Shown piece after piece: positions 21,991-32,935 of a stretch of DNA of 64,000 nucleotides. The stretch comes from Chalara sp. BL73. Its lineage: Eukaryota > Ascomycota > Leotiomycetes > Helotiales. The position numbers and the translations under genes are program-made. The DNA lies in the NCBI GenBank assembly GCA_918026815.1, contig CAKJVC010000006.1, positions 248,001 to 312,000 on the forward strand. The letters are read 5' to 3'. The notes beneath the pieces are model-generated. The model was not told the DNA's origin, did no database searches, and was given only the letters and a program-made list of their open reading frames with translations. Positions within the stretch are counted from its first letter, which is position 1, and every line of letters starts with the position of its first letter.

Positions 21991-24362
21991 ATGCTTCCCA
22001 GTAGAGACATTGATCTCAAATCAGGGTACATGCCACATATATCTACACAACAGTCGTTTACATCTTTGGAATCACTAAGCTTGAGTTCGGGCCCTACGTT
22101 TGTAGATCATACCACACCCGGAGAACCGTTGGAATCGGTGACAACGACGAAAGCAAAATCAAAACCAGTCAAAAGAGCAAGGCCGCATACACTGCTCTAT
22201 GATTTATTGCTCACTCTCCTTCCAGTCTACTTCATAGGTATAAATGCCAACGCCTTTTGATATTTGCCTTAGCTGACGAGGAAGTCTTGGCCATGTATTC
22301 GCGAGTTCTTCATGGTAAACCGATGGGTACTAATAATGGACCGACAATTGTTGCTCTCAACAAGATCTCCCCTTCCTTGTGGCCAGTGATGTTTGCTGGC
22401 CTTGTTTCTCGGACTATGGGCATAATTGCACTCTACTTGGCGCAAAGAGGTTCTACAATCGGAACATTAGAACGACTTCTAGGTATATTCATAACGTCTT
22501 CTCTGAACTCTAAGCTGACATGAATATCTCGAGGTTGTCGATCCGTTGTCGGAACAATAACGACACAATACTTTCTACGAAGAAAGACCTTTGCAGCTTC
22601 GGGTGCTGCAAGCGCTCTTGTCGCTCTCTGGTCGCTCTCCCCTATTGGCGGTCAAGCGTCCCTTCGTATACTCGGAACATCTCAGAATACCACCACTACG
22701 CATGCCTTACTCCGTTATCTTAGCACGGGCCCCGGAGCTACGTTGTTCAGTTTCGATAAGCAGACCTCCTCAGCTGCATCCCGACCAGGCAATGAGATAT
22801 ATATGGCATCACTCCTTGCGCCGATAAGTATAAAACGTGGGCCTCTAGATCTCTGGGGAAACGTGAAGCTTCCTGACCTATCTACCTTGGAAGCACGACA
22901 GATACCGGATGCAGAAGGCTGGCTCTATATCAACGACACAAACTCGGTTAATCTTGACGATTACACAGCTTTGGTGGGAATTCCGATCATTGGCCTATCA
23001 AAAGGAAATTCTACATTCAAGATTGAGGCATCGTACATCTCTGTACAATGCAATAAACTCTCAAAAATAACCACACCAAGCGAAGGCAATGTGACAAAAT
23101 CTCGGCTAGATCGCTTTGCACAGGATATCGGAGGGGTTATATGGGCGGACAAGCTTCGTCTTCAGGCTTCAGGCAATACAGCTCCAGAAGTTTACCCTTT
23201 TAACACTGTGTTATCATCTTCAACTCGAGCTAGGACTTTCCTTATAGACACTAATTTGAAAGTGTCAGATTTTGGCCAGAGAAGCGATACCTACCTCGGC
23301 TATGTAAATGAATCAGCAGCAACAGATAAATCGGTTACCACAAAACGGGATATCATAATTGGGTCTTTACCAGAAATACCAGCCCGAGGAGCCGAAGGAA
23401 CCCTCAATATCGCTCGCTGTCCGTTGACTCGAACATCTGTTGAAGCTGAAGTGGTATGCAACGACTCTGTTTGCCACGTGTGTAAGCTTCGCCGCTCGCT
23501 CGTTGATCAGCGGCCGGACTCGATATCGGCATTAGAAATGAACATGGTTTTTAACCAGTTAGCAATTGAACTGCCTCAAAGTTTCAAGTCCCAAGCGGCG
23601 TCTTCATCGCCAACAGAGTACTTCTTACATGACAGTGCTAAGTCGGTGTTGCAACCTGTCAGAGGCACGGTCAACAATGTCACTAAGCAGCGAGATTTAA
23701 GAGATCTGTCACAAGTTGACGAATCATTGTTGTCGAGAAGGTTAAGCATTGTTTTGAATACTTATTTCCAGTTGATGATATCACCCCAGGCTTATACTGA
23801 AAGCGATACCGCCGGTCAGACTTTACAACAAATTCCAACGGGAATGAATGACTCCATCTGGGGCGAGCTAGTTACAAGCCCTCTACAGGATGCTGATCAG
23901 TTACTTCCGTCTAATTGGTCGACAACAAACAAAACATTCTATGATTTGGGCAAAATATTCTTCGAACCACTTGAGATACTGCCTGACTTAAGATATATCA
24001 CATTGGCAACGAATGCTACAGTCGAATTCACGACTGAGGTATATAAATGTAATTTTGCATGGTTTGGAGTCGTCATTGGAGCATCATTCCTACTATTAAT
24101 TCTTGGGGCCGTCGCACTTGTTTTGGAATGGAACACGATTGCTCCAGATGTGTTTGGATATGTATCGAGCATGGTGCTCGAGAATCGTTACTTCCGCTTC
24201 ACTCAGCCAAGCACAGCACGAGACGGCTGGGACAGATCACGCAAGCTTTACGATGTGTCGGCACGTCTGGCAGACGTTCGGGGGAATGAAGAGGTGGGGC
24301 ATATTGTATTAACTCACGGTGTCCATTGCTCGCCATTAAGGAAGGATAGACTCTATGTTTGA
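21991..24362 (+). CDS. large fungal-specific membrane protein, four predicted TMs
   Basis: Three exons (21991-22237, 22273-22482 and 22534-24362) give 761 residues. TM1 is near residue 75 (LLLTLLPVYFI). TM2 lies in SLWPVMFAGLVSRTMGIIAL. TM3 lies in ASALVALWSLSPIGGQAS. About 500 residues of extracytoplasmic sequence follow, with several N-glycosylation sequons (NDT, NST, NWS, NKT, NAT) and a Cys-rich patch (CNDSVCHVCKL). TM4 is at about 650 (VVIGASFLLLILGAVALVL), with a cytosolic tail after it. This architecture is common in uncharacterised Pezizomycotina proteins, often recognised by the ERLLGCRSV and SPIGGQASLR motifs seen here. Function unknown. The first intron is only 35 nt; a frameshift at that place would be the alternative. 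The second intron (51 nt) is conventional. Confidence 0.75.
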
Positions 24363-25217
24363 AATAGGCATCATTTTGGATCAGAATCCTCGACATCTCA
24401 GATGGACCACTGATCGCGCCGGTAATCTATGAACCTGGCTGTTGTTACGGACTCAGCTCTCAGTAAATTTCACAAACTCTTTATCACCCGACAAGAGGAC
24501 CTAAATAAACTGCCTCAACCCCTGGAGGAGCTGATAATCCGCGCTCTTAATATCAGAAAGTTGATGTAACTATACGAGATAGCACATTAGAACATAACAT
24601 AATCGTATGCAGTTACATAAATGTGAAGCTATCGATGTAGATCAAATTGCCCAGGGTCTTTTTTGTATGACATAATACATGAATTCAGACGATAAGGAGA
24701 TCCCAACACTGCCCTTGGAAGTGGGTAGATGAGCAAGGCGGCAATGGTCAAATCTCGGAACAAGATGCCTTACAAGGCTTCCCAAGCCCCCAAAAGGCGC
24801 ATGGCGCTTTGTTTTTGCCGAAGATGGCCTGGGGTGTAATCCCAACAATGAAGGGCAAGCCAGCGGACGGCGTTCTTCCTAGACGTAGCCATGAAGGATC
24901 GTGGAAACCTAGAGCGGCCCAAAAATTACCAAGTCGAGGTAAGTTGGTATGTGACTTTAACTTCTTTTTTGAGCCTTAAAGTGTTCGGTTTACGCTTTCA
25001 AGATACATTTCTGTAGCACTATCGACGCGTTGCACATAAAATGGTTGTATAATTGGATACACGAAGCCTTTGTAATAGTGTATGGAATATTTGCAGTATT
25101 TACATCAACTGGACGTAAGCAAGGGGATCATACCCGTAGCCAAATTAACCTTTATGAGCCATCAACATTTTTCTAGCTTCGCATGTCGCTGTTTACATGA
25201 GTTCCATCATATAGATT
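24363..25217. other. intergenic, no gene seen
   Basis: 3' flank of the membrane-protein gene and of the convergent pseudogene. Only short chance frames. Confidence 0.5.
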
Positions 25218-26352
25218 TCAGCTAGCGTGTTTTACAGGTGCCGCCTCCCACCACCACGTGTCAAGATCCTCTTTGAGCACAAAGGCAGCCGCCAACTCAG
25301 GACAATCCTCTGGCTCATTAAAGAGCCTTCCTCCAGCAGATTCAATTGCTGTACACCTTTCATCCATTGTCTCAGCTTTGGCTACGCATCCAAACACCCT
25401 TTTTCGGCCCTCCTCACCCTGTGCCGTGATCACCCAGACCCCATGGCATCCTCTGGCCAGCCAACTTCAACCTGCCACGGCAATCCCATCCACTCAACAG
25501 TCCACCAGTACGCACAGAACTCTTCTATGCAGCTCCATAGTATCGCACCGTCTAGCAGAAATCACCTTCTTTAGATTGGTCGCTATGAATAGGCGCCAGT
25601 CGAGCACGAACACTAAGTACCCGAGCTCGACATCGATGCATTCTTTGTAAAGCGGACACCCGTTCGGAGGATAATCCTTTCCTACAACGTAGACTTTGGA
25701 AACAGCCGCCTCTTCTTCTTTCGAAAGTTGTACGCTCAAGATGATGCGCTGGATAAATTTGAGCATAGCCTACTTCCCGCAGGCACGTTCTTCAAAGTAT
25801 TCGCCTCTAGGAAATTAGATGCCTTAATACTAAGAGAGTCGCACTTTTGGACCGCTTAAGCCTGGGTTTATGTCAATAGAATTCTACAAGACCCCGAGCT
25901 GACGGTGTGAAATAGGATACTGGAGATGCTGTTCTTTCGCGGCATGCTTTCGGGTAAAGTTCTTTTTCAAGAGCGCAGTCGCATCTGGTTCGATGATCTA
26001 AGCAGCACGGAATAGTTCAAGAATTGGATAGTCTTGAAACGTGTGGGCTTAGACTTTCGATATACCAGGTAATAACCGACAATTATCATGGTTCCCAAAG
26101 GCTACCGCTAGTTGTGTCTGAAAAGAATGTACCAGCATTGGAGTCGCCCTCGCATTCTAAGGAGCTCAAAGCGGTGGTATTTCCCTGTAGTCTGCTGCCG
26201 CCTTCACCTTTAGTACGCTGCTGGAACTGCAACATAAGCTCGTCGGGCTCATCCAAAGTCTTTCCTTTAATCTCCTCTAGCCGTGTTACTTCAAATCCAA
26301 CAACGGTATTCAAATATCCGTCTTCGGATTCGCTGAGCTTCCGTCTTATCAT
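25218..26352 (-). pseudogene. decayed gene, unknown fungal family
   Basis: Several protein-like stretches follow one another on the minus strand but cannot be joined without stops or shifts. From 26352: MIRRKLSESEDGYLNTVV and GFEVTRLEEIKGKTLDE, ending in a stop at 26086. After a CTGCTTAG acceptor-like site comes IIEPDATALLKKNFTRKHA, then an in-frame TAG. After another acceptor-like site comes EYFEERACGK, followed by TAG, then MLKFIQRIILSVQLSKEEE and VYVVGKDYPPNGCPLYKE. The frame then changes to SCIEEFCAYWWTVEWMGLPW and VEVGWPEDAMG. It changes again to VWVITAQGEEGRKRVFGC and ends at 25218. At least two TAG stops (possible CAG-to-TAG changes) and two frame changes point to a pseudogene. Function not recognised. 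Undetected introns could explain part, but not all, of the breaks. Confidence 0.6.
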
Positions 26353-26963
26353 ATGCGTGCATATTTTGGCTCTGTTCATTAAGTAGGGACTCTTATTTAT
26401 TGACAAGATTCGATGCAAAGAACAAACCTGAATTGAAGCATACCGAGCGGGTGGCGGGCAGACTCTGTGGGTTGGGGGTGGGGGTGGGGGTAGGCTTGAT
26501 GATGGCGGAGCCTTTTCGTGATCTCATAGTCCCAACCCAAAGATCGACGCTAATTGATGATAACGCTTCTTGTTGGAATGTTCTTGTTCGGCCCTCACTC
26601 CATTCTATTCTATTGAATTGTCCCTCTTTATCCTGGCCGATCCAATAATGCGGTGTACATCTTGCCCGGCTACCCCCTCGCTACGCGATATCCTTGTAGA
26701 AATGCAACCCACATCCATGGTCGTGCATCTTTTATTTCGAATACCCATGAATCCGAGCCAGCTGCATTTAAGCCTTGGTTTCCCTCCTGGATACTGTTGC
26801 TTCCCATCCGCAGCCCAAAAAAATTTTAAGCTGGGAACGAGCAGCCGCATTCAACAGGTAGGTCGGTGACATGTTCTCGCCATTCGCGAACTTTCTAACG
26901 ACGGAACCGTTTTAGGTCCGGTCGTGAATGAAACAACCTCCGGCACAGGCAAAAGGCATAATC
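26353..26963. other. intergenic with G-rich tract
   Basis: Upstream region of the alpha/beta hydrolase gene. Contains the G-run motif at 26468-26490 listed separately. Short frames (26400-26869) are not supported as genes. Confidence 0.5.
26468..26490 (+). other. potential G-quadruplex motif
   Basis: Four G-runs on the plus strand, one of three Gs and three of five Gs, separated by loops of TT, T and T. This fits the standard intramolecular quadruplex pattern. It lies about 475 bp upstream of the hydrolase start codon. Confidence 0.6.
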
Positions 26964-27959
26964 ATGAAACTCTTCACTCGGTTTCTGGCGCTGCTGGGAG
27001 CGGTATCCTGTGCGGCCGCATTGGTGATAGAGCGCGGCGATTCTGAAAATGGGCTGGACTTCGTTTACCCGTATCCGGTAAAAAGCTACCGGTTCGTTTC
27101 ACAACGGAAGCATTTCACCATGTCCTACATGGATGTGCTGCCGCAAGGGACACCGAAAGGCAACATAGTCCTCCTCCATGGAAAGAACTTCTGTGGTGCA
27201 ACCTGGAACGCTACCATCAAAGTCCTCGTCGACGACGGATATCGAGTCGTTGTCCCAGATCAAGTTGGATTTTGCAAATCGACGAAGCCCAGCGAATACC
27301 AATTTAGTTTATTCGCCCTCGCACAAAATACCAATGGCCTTCTCAATAACATCGGCATCACAAATGCAACCATCATGGGGCATTCGATGGGCGGCATGAT
27401 CTCAGCACGATATGCTCTCATGTATCCTACCCAAACATACCGCCTGGTCATGGTCGGCCCTCTTGGTCTCGAGAATTGGTTTTCCCTCGGTGTTCCGTAT
27501 CAGTCTCCAGATCTGTTATATCTATCCGAACTGAACACTACATACGACAGTCTCAAGTCCTATCAACAATCGACATACTACGCCGGAATCTGGCTGCCAG
27601 CCTACGATGTATGGGTGAACATGCTGCTCAGTATCTATCAAGGCCCTCTCGGCGAGCACTTTGCCTGGAATATGGCGGAGGTAACGGACATGGTCTTCAC
27701 GCAACCTGTCATCGCCGAACTTCCCAACTTGAAGATGAAGTCACTTCTCATCGTTGGCCACAAGGACAACACGGCGATTGGAAGTAAATGGGCACCGGAT
27801 AACATCAAGCCATTATTGGGTCACTATGATGTTCTAGGGAAGCAAGTGTCTGCGCAAATTCCGGGTTGCACTCTGGTTGAGTTCCCGCTGCTGGGCCATG
27901 CTCCACAAATTCAAGACCCTGATGCTTTCCATGCAGCGCTATTAGACTGGCTGCCGTGA
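26964..27959 (+). CDS. secreted alpha/beta-hydrolase
   Basis: 331 residues, single exon. I chose the ATG at 26964 because it begins a good signal peptide (MKLFTRFLALLGAVSCAAA). An in-frame ATG 36 nt upstream would put 12 polar residues before it. Alpha/beta-hydrolase landmarks: oxyanion HGKNFCGATW near residue 78, the nucleophile elbow GHSMGGMIS (Ser at about 143), an acid candidate in VGHKDNTAIG, and the catalytic His in LLGHAPQIQDPDAFH near the C-terminus. The fold is that of the peroxidase/epoxide-hydrolase-like (MhpC-type) group rather than a classic lipase. Substrate unknown. Several NxT sequons fit secretion. The next gene downstream on the same strand is a short-chain dehydrogenase 1 kb away. 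Confidence 0.9.
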   Translation: MKLFTRFLALLGAVSCAAALVIERGDSENGLDFVYPYPVKSYRFVSQRKHFTMSYMDVLPQGTPKGNIVLLHGKNFCGATWNATIKVLVDDGYRVVVPDQVGFCKSTKPSEYQFSLFALAQNTNGLLNNIGITNATIMGHSMGGMISARYALMYPTQTYRLVMVGPLGLENWFSLGVPYQSPDLLYLSELNTTYDSLKSYQQSTYYAGIWLPAYDVWVNMLLSIYQGPLGEHFAWNMAEVTDMVFTQPVIAELPNLKMKSLLIVGHKDNTAIGSKWAPDNIKPLLGHYDVLGKQVSAQIPGCTLVEFPLLGHAPQIQDPDAFHAALLDWLP

Positions 27960-28969
27960 CAGGTTGTTAATGAATGATAACGCACATGTTATATGTATAT
28001 ATTCACCAAAGGGAGCTCGGATTAGGACTTTTGTAATGAATCAGATGGCGGCCTCTGGTAGTTGCAGAATGGAAATGCCAACACCCAACACAAGGATTTA
28101 AACATGTAGTCTATCCGATTATCGGTTGCAACGGAAAAACTGAGTGGTGTCCCAAAACATGTATGTAGCATGGTATCAATCATGGAACGGGAAAGGCGCT
28201 TGGGGAAGGTGACGAATCTGCTCGGAATTCTCACTGCTCAGAATGTAGGTTCATCCATCCTCACATAATGGTTTGCCTCGTGTAAAACTTCAGGCGAGCT
28301 CCTAGCTTCAGTCTCTTCATCTGCACTAACCATCTAGAATTCATGGCTCTTAATATCACGTGATACAGTATCAAGGTCCAGCGTGCTGTCGCAACTATCC
28401 GTACCTTTCTATCTGATTGGATTCCTTTTTCCCCCCTGTTCTTCAAGAGCCCGAACCCGAACCGTGTACGCGGCTCTCTTTCCTTGGCTCTGACTTGGGT
28501 GCGCTGTTTGCCATACAATATTTTGGTCGGAGGAGTTAGGAAAAATGATGATCCGAATTCAGGACATAGGGGCTTGGCACTCCTAAGCCGACCCCTACCT
28601 TTTTCTATATCCGACGCTAAGGGTAGGACATAACTTCTTGCGGCTGCTTCCTACGTACTTTCTGGACATCAGAATCATGGATATCGGTGTCGTAATGCTT
28701 CCCCATTACGACATTGTCAAATATTCTGAGCTGAGCCTCAAAAGTAAATTTGGAAGCGTGAGCTCCTGCTCGAACAATCCATGTCCTTATCGCACCGGAC
28801 ATCGTCCATCGTCCGTTCTCTGTAAGTACTTATAAGTTGTGGTCCCAAGCTAAAAGGTATATTTTTTTGTATACCAAATTTCATATTCAAACTTGTCTTA
28901 TCCAGTATCTTGATACCCAGCTTTCCTCCTTGAGACAACGTAGTATCTACACGATTCGGCGCTCCAAAA
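27960..28969. other. intergenic, no gene seen
   Basis: About 1 kb between the hydrolase and dehydrogenase genes. Short frames on both strands without family features; likely promoter of the dehydrogenase. Confidence 0.5.
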
Positions 28970-30122
28970 ATGCCTTCCACACTCTCAATCACCTTTCCTC
29001 CTCCTCCAGTCCTTACAGAAAAGAACCTTCCCAGCCAAAGCGGTAGAGTCTTTATAATCACTGGCGCTGCATCAGGCGTCGGCTTCGAGCTCGCCAAGAT
29101 CCTCTATACGGCGGGAGGAACCGTATACATCGCTGCGCGGTCCACGTCGCGATGCGCAGGAGCCATCACGAGAATAGAATCCGAGGTCAAATCAAGACAC
29201 GGACGGCTAGAGAGCATGGCCGTCGACCTGGCGGATCTGCGGACCATAAAGAACGGCGTTGAGAGCTTTCTGGCCAAGGAGCAGAGGCTGGACGTGCTGG
29301 TCCATAATGCGGCTGTTATGACGCCGCCTAAGGGGAGCAGGGACGCGCAGGTTCGTTTTCTTCTGCTGGCTTGAATAAGTACGACTATGGCAAGACATCT
29401 AACTGGATTGGTAAAAGGGCCATGATCTCGAAGTAGGAACGAATGCTCTGGCGCCATATCTTATGACTCTTCTGCTCGAACCCATCTTGATTCGAACAGC
29501 GACAGCCGCCCCGGATGTTACTCCATTCGCAACAAGAATAGTTTGGGTGGTGAGCGCTCTCCAATTGCTCAGGACGAAAGGAGGAATGGATTTCCAGAAA
29601 GATGGATCGCCTGCTATATTAGCAAACCCGATGGACAACTATATGCAGAGCAAAGTAGGCGCATCGTGGTTGGCTACAGAGTTCGGGAATCGTTTGGGTA
29701 GTAACGGCATCCTCAGTGTCGTGCGTGCAACCTGCAAATTCGAAAATCTATTTCCTTGGCTGATCGCTTGTAGACTGTGCATCCCGGATTTATGAAAACC
29801 GAGCTGCAGCGGAATTGGCCCAAACCCGTCCAGTTTATGATGGTGTGTTAATTAGCTGCTGGCATACAGTGGTCCCTGCTGATTGGTGAACTAGGGCATC
29901 GTTTTCAAGCCGGCTGTCTATGGAGCATACTCGGAGCTATATGCAGGGTTCTCTCCAGATCTGAAAGCTGAGCATAATGGCGGATTTGTGACAGCATGGG
30001 GTAGAATTGCAGAAATGCACAAGGATATTGCAGCTGGGTTGAAGAGTGAAGCTGAAAGTGGCTCCGGTAAAGCGAGGAGGTTTTTGGAATTTGCTGATAA
30101 GGAAATAAGGGGTTATGCCTAA
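28970..30122 (+). CDS. short-chain dehydrogenase/reductase (SDR)
   Basis: Four exons (28970-29350, 29418-29720, 29774-29842 and 29895-30122) give 326 residues in one frame. The Rossmann motif TGAASGVG is at about 32-39. The HNAAV version of the NNAG motif is at about 112, and the catalytic YMQSK is in exon 2. Exon 2 to exon 3 splicing restores VTVHPGFMKTEL, the usual SDR stretch after the active site. Exon 3 is only 69 nt. The C-terminal region (AYSELYAGFSP, then GGFVTAWGRIAE) matches the retinol-dehydrogenase-like/WW-oxidoreductase-like fungal SDRs. It oxidises or reduces a small carbonyl/alcohol with NAD(P); the substrate is unknown. It ends 215 bp from the 3' end of a convergent Zn2Cys6 regulator. 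Introns are 52-67 nt. Confidence 0.87.
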
Positions 30123-30337
30123 AACTTCTATTGACCTTATGGGTTGTAAGGGTAGATGCCGAGGAGATCTAATGTCCTTCAAGATGTACAAAGTCTGTTG
30201 GCGAATCAAAGATTATACATCATGCCACTGTTTTCGAATTGGTGAAAATCTTCAATTGAGATATCAGGCCATTCTTGCAATTGTGCTGTTGCCATGGGCT
30301 GGGGCCGAAGATGGTCGTCGAAAATATCCTACATGTC

Positions 30338-32935
30338 TCAGATAAGTATTAAAGCTATGGCATAAGATGGCCGTGAAGTAGGAACACCCACCCAATCGAA
30401 ATTCATAGGCATATCGAACATAGTGTCGAGAGACTCCATTGGTACCATTGGCACCACCATCGAAGGAACATCTTGACTTCCAGAGTTTGGTATTGGAATC
30501 GCGGTATGTGAAATATCTAGAACGGCAATCAGTAGTAGATCTTGGGTGTGATAATTATTCAGCGGAAAGAGTCTTCTCCACTATTGGATGATGAATGACT
30601 CTGCGTACACGCAACACACAATGACAGTAAGATTTTGATGCAATATGAATATACGTACTATTTTGTACGTTGTACTCCACCCATTCATTTCCAGAGCCAT
30701 CAGAAAATCGTGTAGCAGCTTGTTGACTAGTATCTTCTTTACTAGATTTTTGGCTTGCAAGTGCCCCCTTGATTTTTTGTAGCATAAGACCTAGTATATC
30801 TGAGGCTTTCCTTGCGTCGGGCAGCAATCCTTGTAATCGTTTCCATGTAAAGAATGAACTTTCGAGGACCTGGATCATATCAATCCGTTTTTGTTCTGTG
30901 TCCGTTGCTGCATCTAAATGAGAAGTATCAATAAGCTGCATCAGATTCAGATACACCATAGTAGCGGCTAAGAGAGAATCTCTAGTTGTAAGAGCTGATA
31001 CAATCCATTTATCTTTGCACAGAAGTCCTCCTGGTTGGCACAGACGATACATCTCGGTTTGCAGCCTGAGAAGCCGCATCGATGCATCATAACCAGATAA
31101 TCTGGAGTAAGCGAATTCTTCACTATATTTCTCTATCAGGAGATATTTTCTATGAAGCACACAGCGGCACTTTTGGTAAAGAAGTGCTATGTTAAAACGC
31201 TGGATGACAAGCTCTGGCGGATCGATGATGGCCAATTCCACGGGAACAAATTTAAGGAATGGCGGAATTTTCGAATGCGCCTCTTCTAATAGCTTATCAA
31301 CATGTAGTACTTCATCATAAAGAGGAAGAGAAATTCGGTGAGCGAGAGCTGCGATTTTCCCAAAAACTGCACAAATGCGTGATTTTCCGACAATATATGA
31401 CATTGGAGTCCGTTCGGCCTCGGGCCTCGCAGCAGGAAGTTCAGCCAAGTCTTTATTAAGATCCTCATCTCTCAAATTTCGAGGATATTCGGTGTCGCTC
31501 TCAACTGACTGAATCATGGGTGGCAGGCCAATATGGAAACTTATAATAAGATCAAGTTGTTGTAGAATGTGCCAGTGGCGTCGCCGCATCTCAGCTTGGA
31601 AAACCGAAAGGTCACTGCCAATCTTACTCGCATCACGGTGAAGTCCCATTCGTAATGCAATGCGGACGACGGCACCAATGAAGACGTAACTGTTCACCGG
31701 ATCGATGCTTGTGAGAACAAACTCGACTTGCATATAGAGAAGCATAGCTTCGATGGTATATTGCCCAGGCCGTGTATAGTTTGAGAGGACCAACGCCTGC
31801 GAGCAAGAGTGTCGATACATTCGAATTAGCTCCATATGATTGCCTCGTGGATCTGGGTTTTCCTCTCCAGCTCCAAGTGCTGCAAACGACGCTAGACTCA
31901 TCATGGCGTAAAGCAATGCGATCCAAGCCAATGGTGTGCTTGCAGGATCTGCCCAGAATTTTGCATACTATAGAGTTTCAGCATCATTGAGTCAAGCAAA
32001 AAGTAAATGAAAACATTCTCCGCACCTCGTTCTGGAAAGTCGGCTTGTGGGTTATGTCTACTTTAAGTTAGCTTGAACCGAGACCAACATGTAAACTCAC
32101 TTATGGCTGGGCTGTTTGACACAAAATAACGTAGCATTAGCTGGTTAACCACATTCTTTGCTGGCAACGCGGCAATAATATCTTCCTTCGTTGCTGTACT
32201 GGAGTGGAATATGATTGAAGTTTCAGGCTGGATTCCAATATCATCTGGCTCATCATCTGAGTCTTCCGTGTTGAAGTAGCCCTTTACTTCTTCGATCTGC
32301 ACAAGGATTAGAACAATCGGTCGTTATAAATGAGCCAAAGTGACCCTTACATCGTCAAGTATTGCAGCCCAATGAGTGGCGCCGATATAGGTTGTCTCAT
32401 TTGAACTTTGAACAACTGAGCCAGATGAGTTCCAAGATCCGTCGTGAGATTTCTCAGTCCTATAATCGGTGGGATGTCCTACATCGGCCGGGGTTCGTAC
32501 ACGAGGAGGCACCGAGATATTGAAAGCCGGAGTATTAAGTGCATAATATTCGCTTGCTGTTCTATTCACAAGCTCTTCCTGAGGCGGTGTACGTTGAGCC
32601 CCCAAAGATTGAGCTGTCATTGCCTTCTTAACCAAACTCTCAAGATGGCTTAATCGATTCTGCATGCTGACAGCCGGTTTCTTCCGAATGGCGGGTGCAG
32701 GGAACGTGCATTGTGAGGATTTCCCTCTCTTCACACATTGCGAACATGGTTGCTGCCTGTCGCATCGTGATTTTGCGTGACGGCACTGTGTACAACTAAG
32801 CTGCGATCGATTCCGCCTCGCAGCAGCACCGTGCTGACTTTGCCTACTTGCCACCGGATTTTGATCCCCCTGGTGTTCGTCTAACACCGGCGTGTTCCTG
32901 AGAGCATCACTCAATTTATCAATAGGGGTTGGCAT
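30338..32935 (-). CDS. Zn2Cys6 binuclear cluster transcription factor
   Basis: Five exons (32935-32351, 32296-32101, 32057-32026, 31967-30659 and 30516-30338) give 766 residues. The DNA-binding cluster sits at about residues 48-76 with spacing Cx2Cx6Cx5Cx2Cx8C, inside SCTQCRHAKSRCDRQQPC. A coiled linker follows (MQNRLSHLESLVKKA). The fungal-specific transcription factor domain begins near LMLRYFVSNSPAI. A 32-nt microexon supplies ITHKPTFQNE and joins YAKFWADPASTPLAWIALLY, the conserved core. The last exon is inferred from a GTACGT donor and gives a typical acidic/aromatic end (MFDMPMNFDW). If that intron is not used, the protein would end about 27 codons into the read-through. Target genes unknown; the convergent dehydrogenase next door is a candidate. 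Confidence 0.88.
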
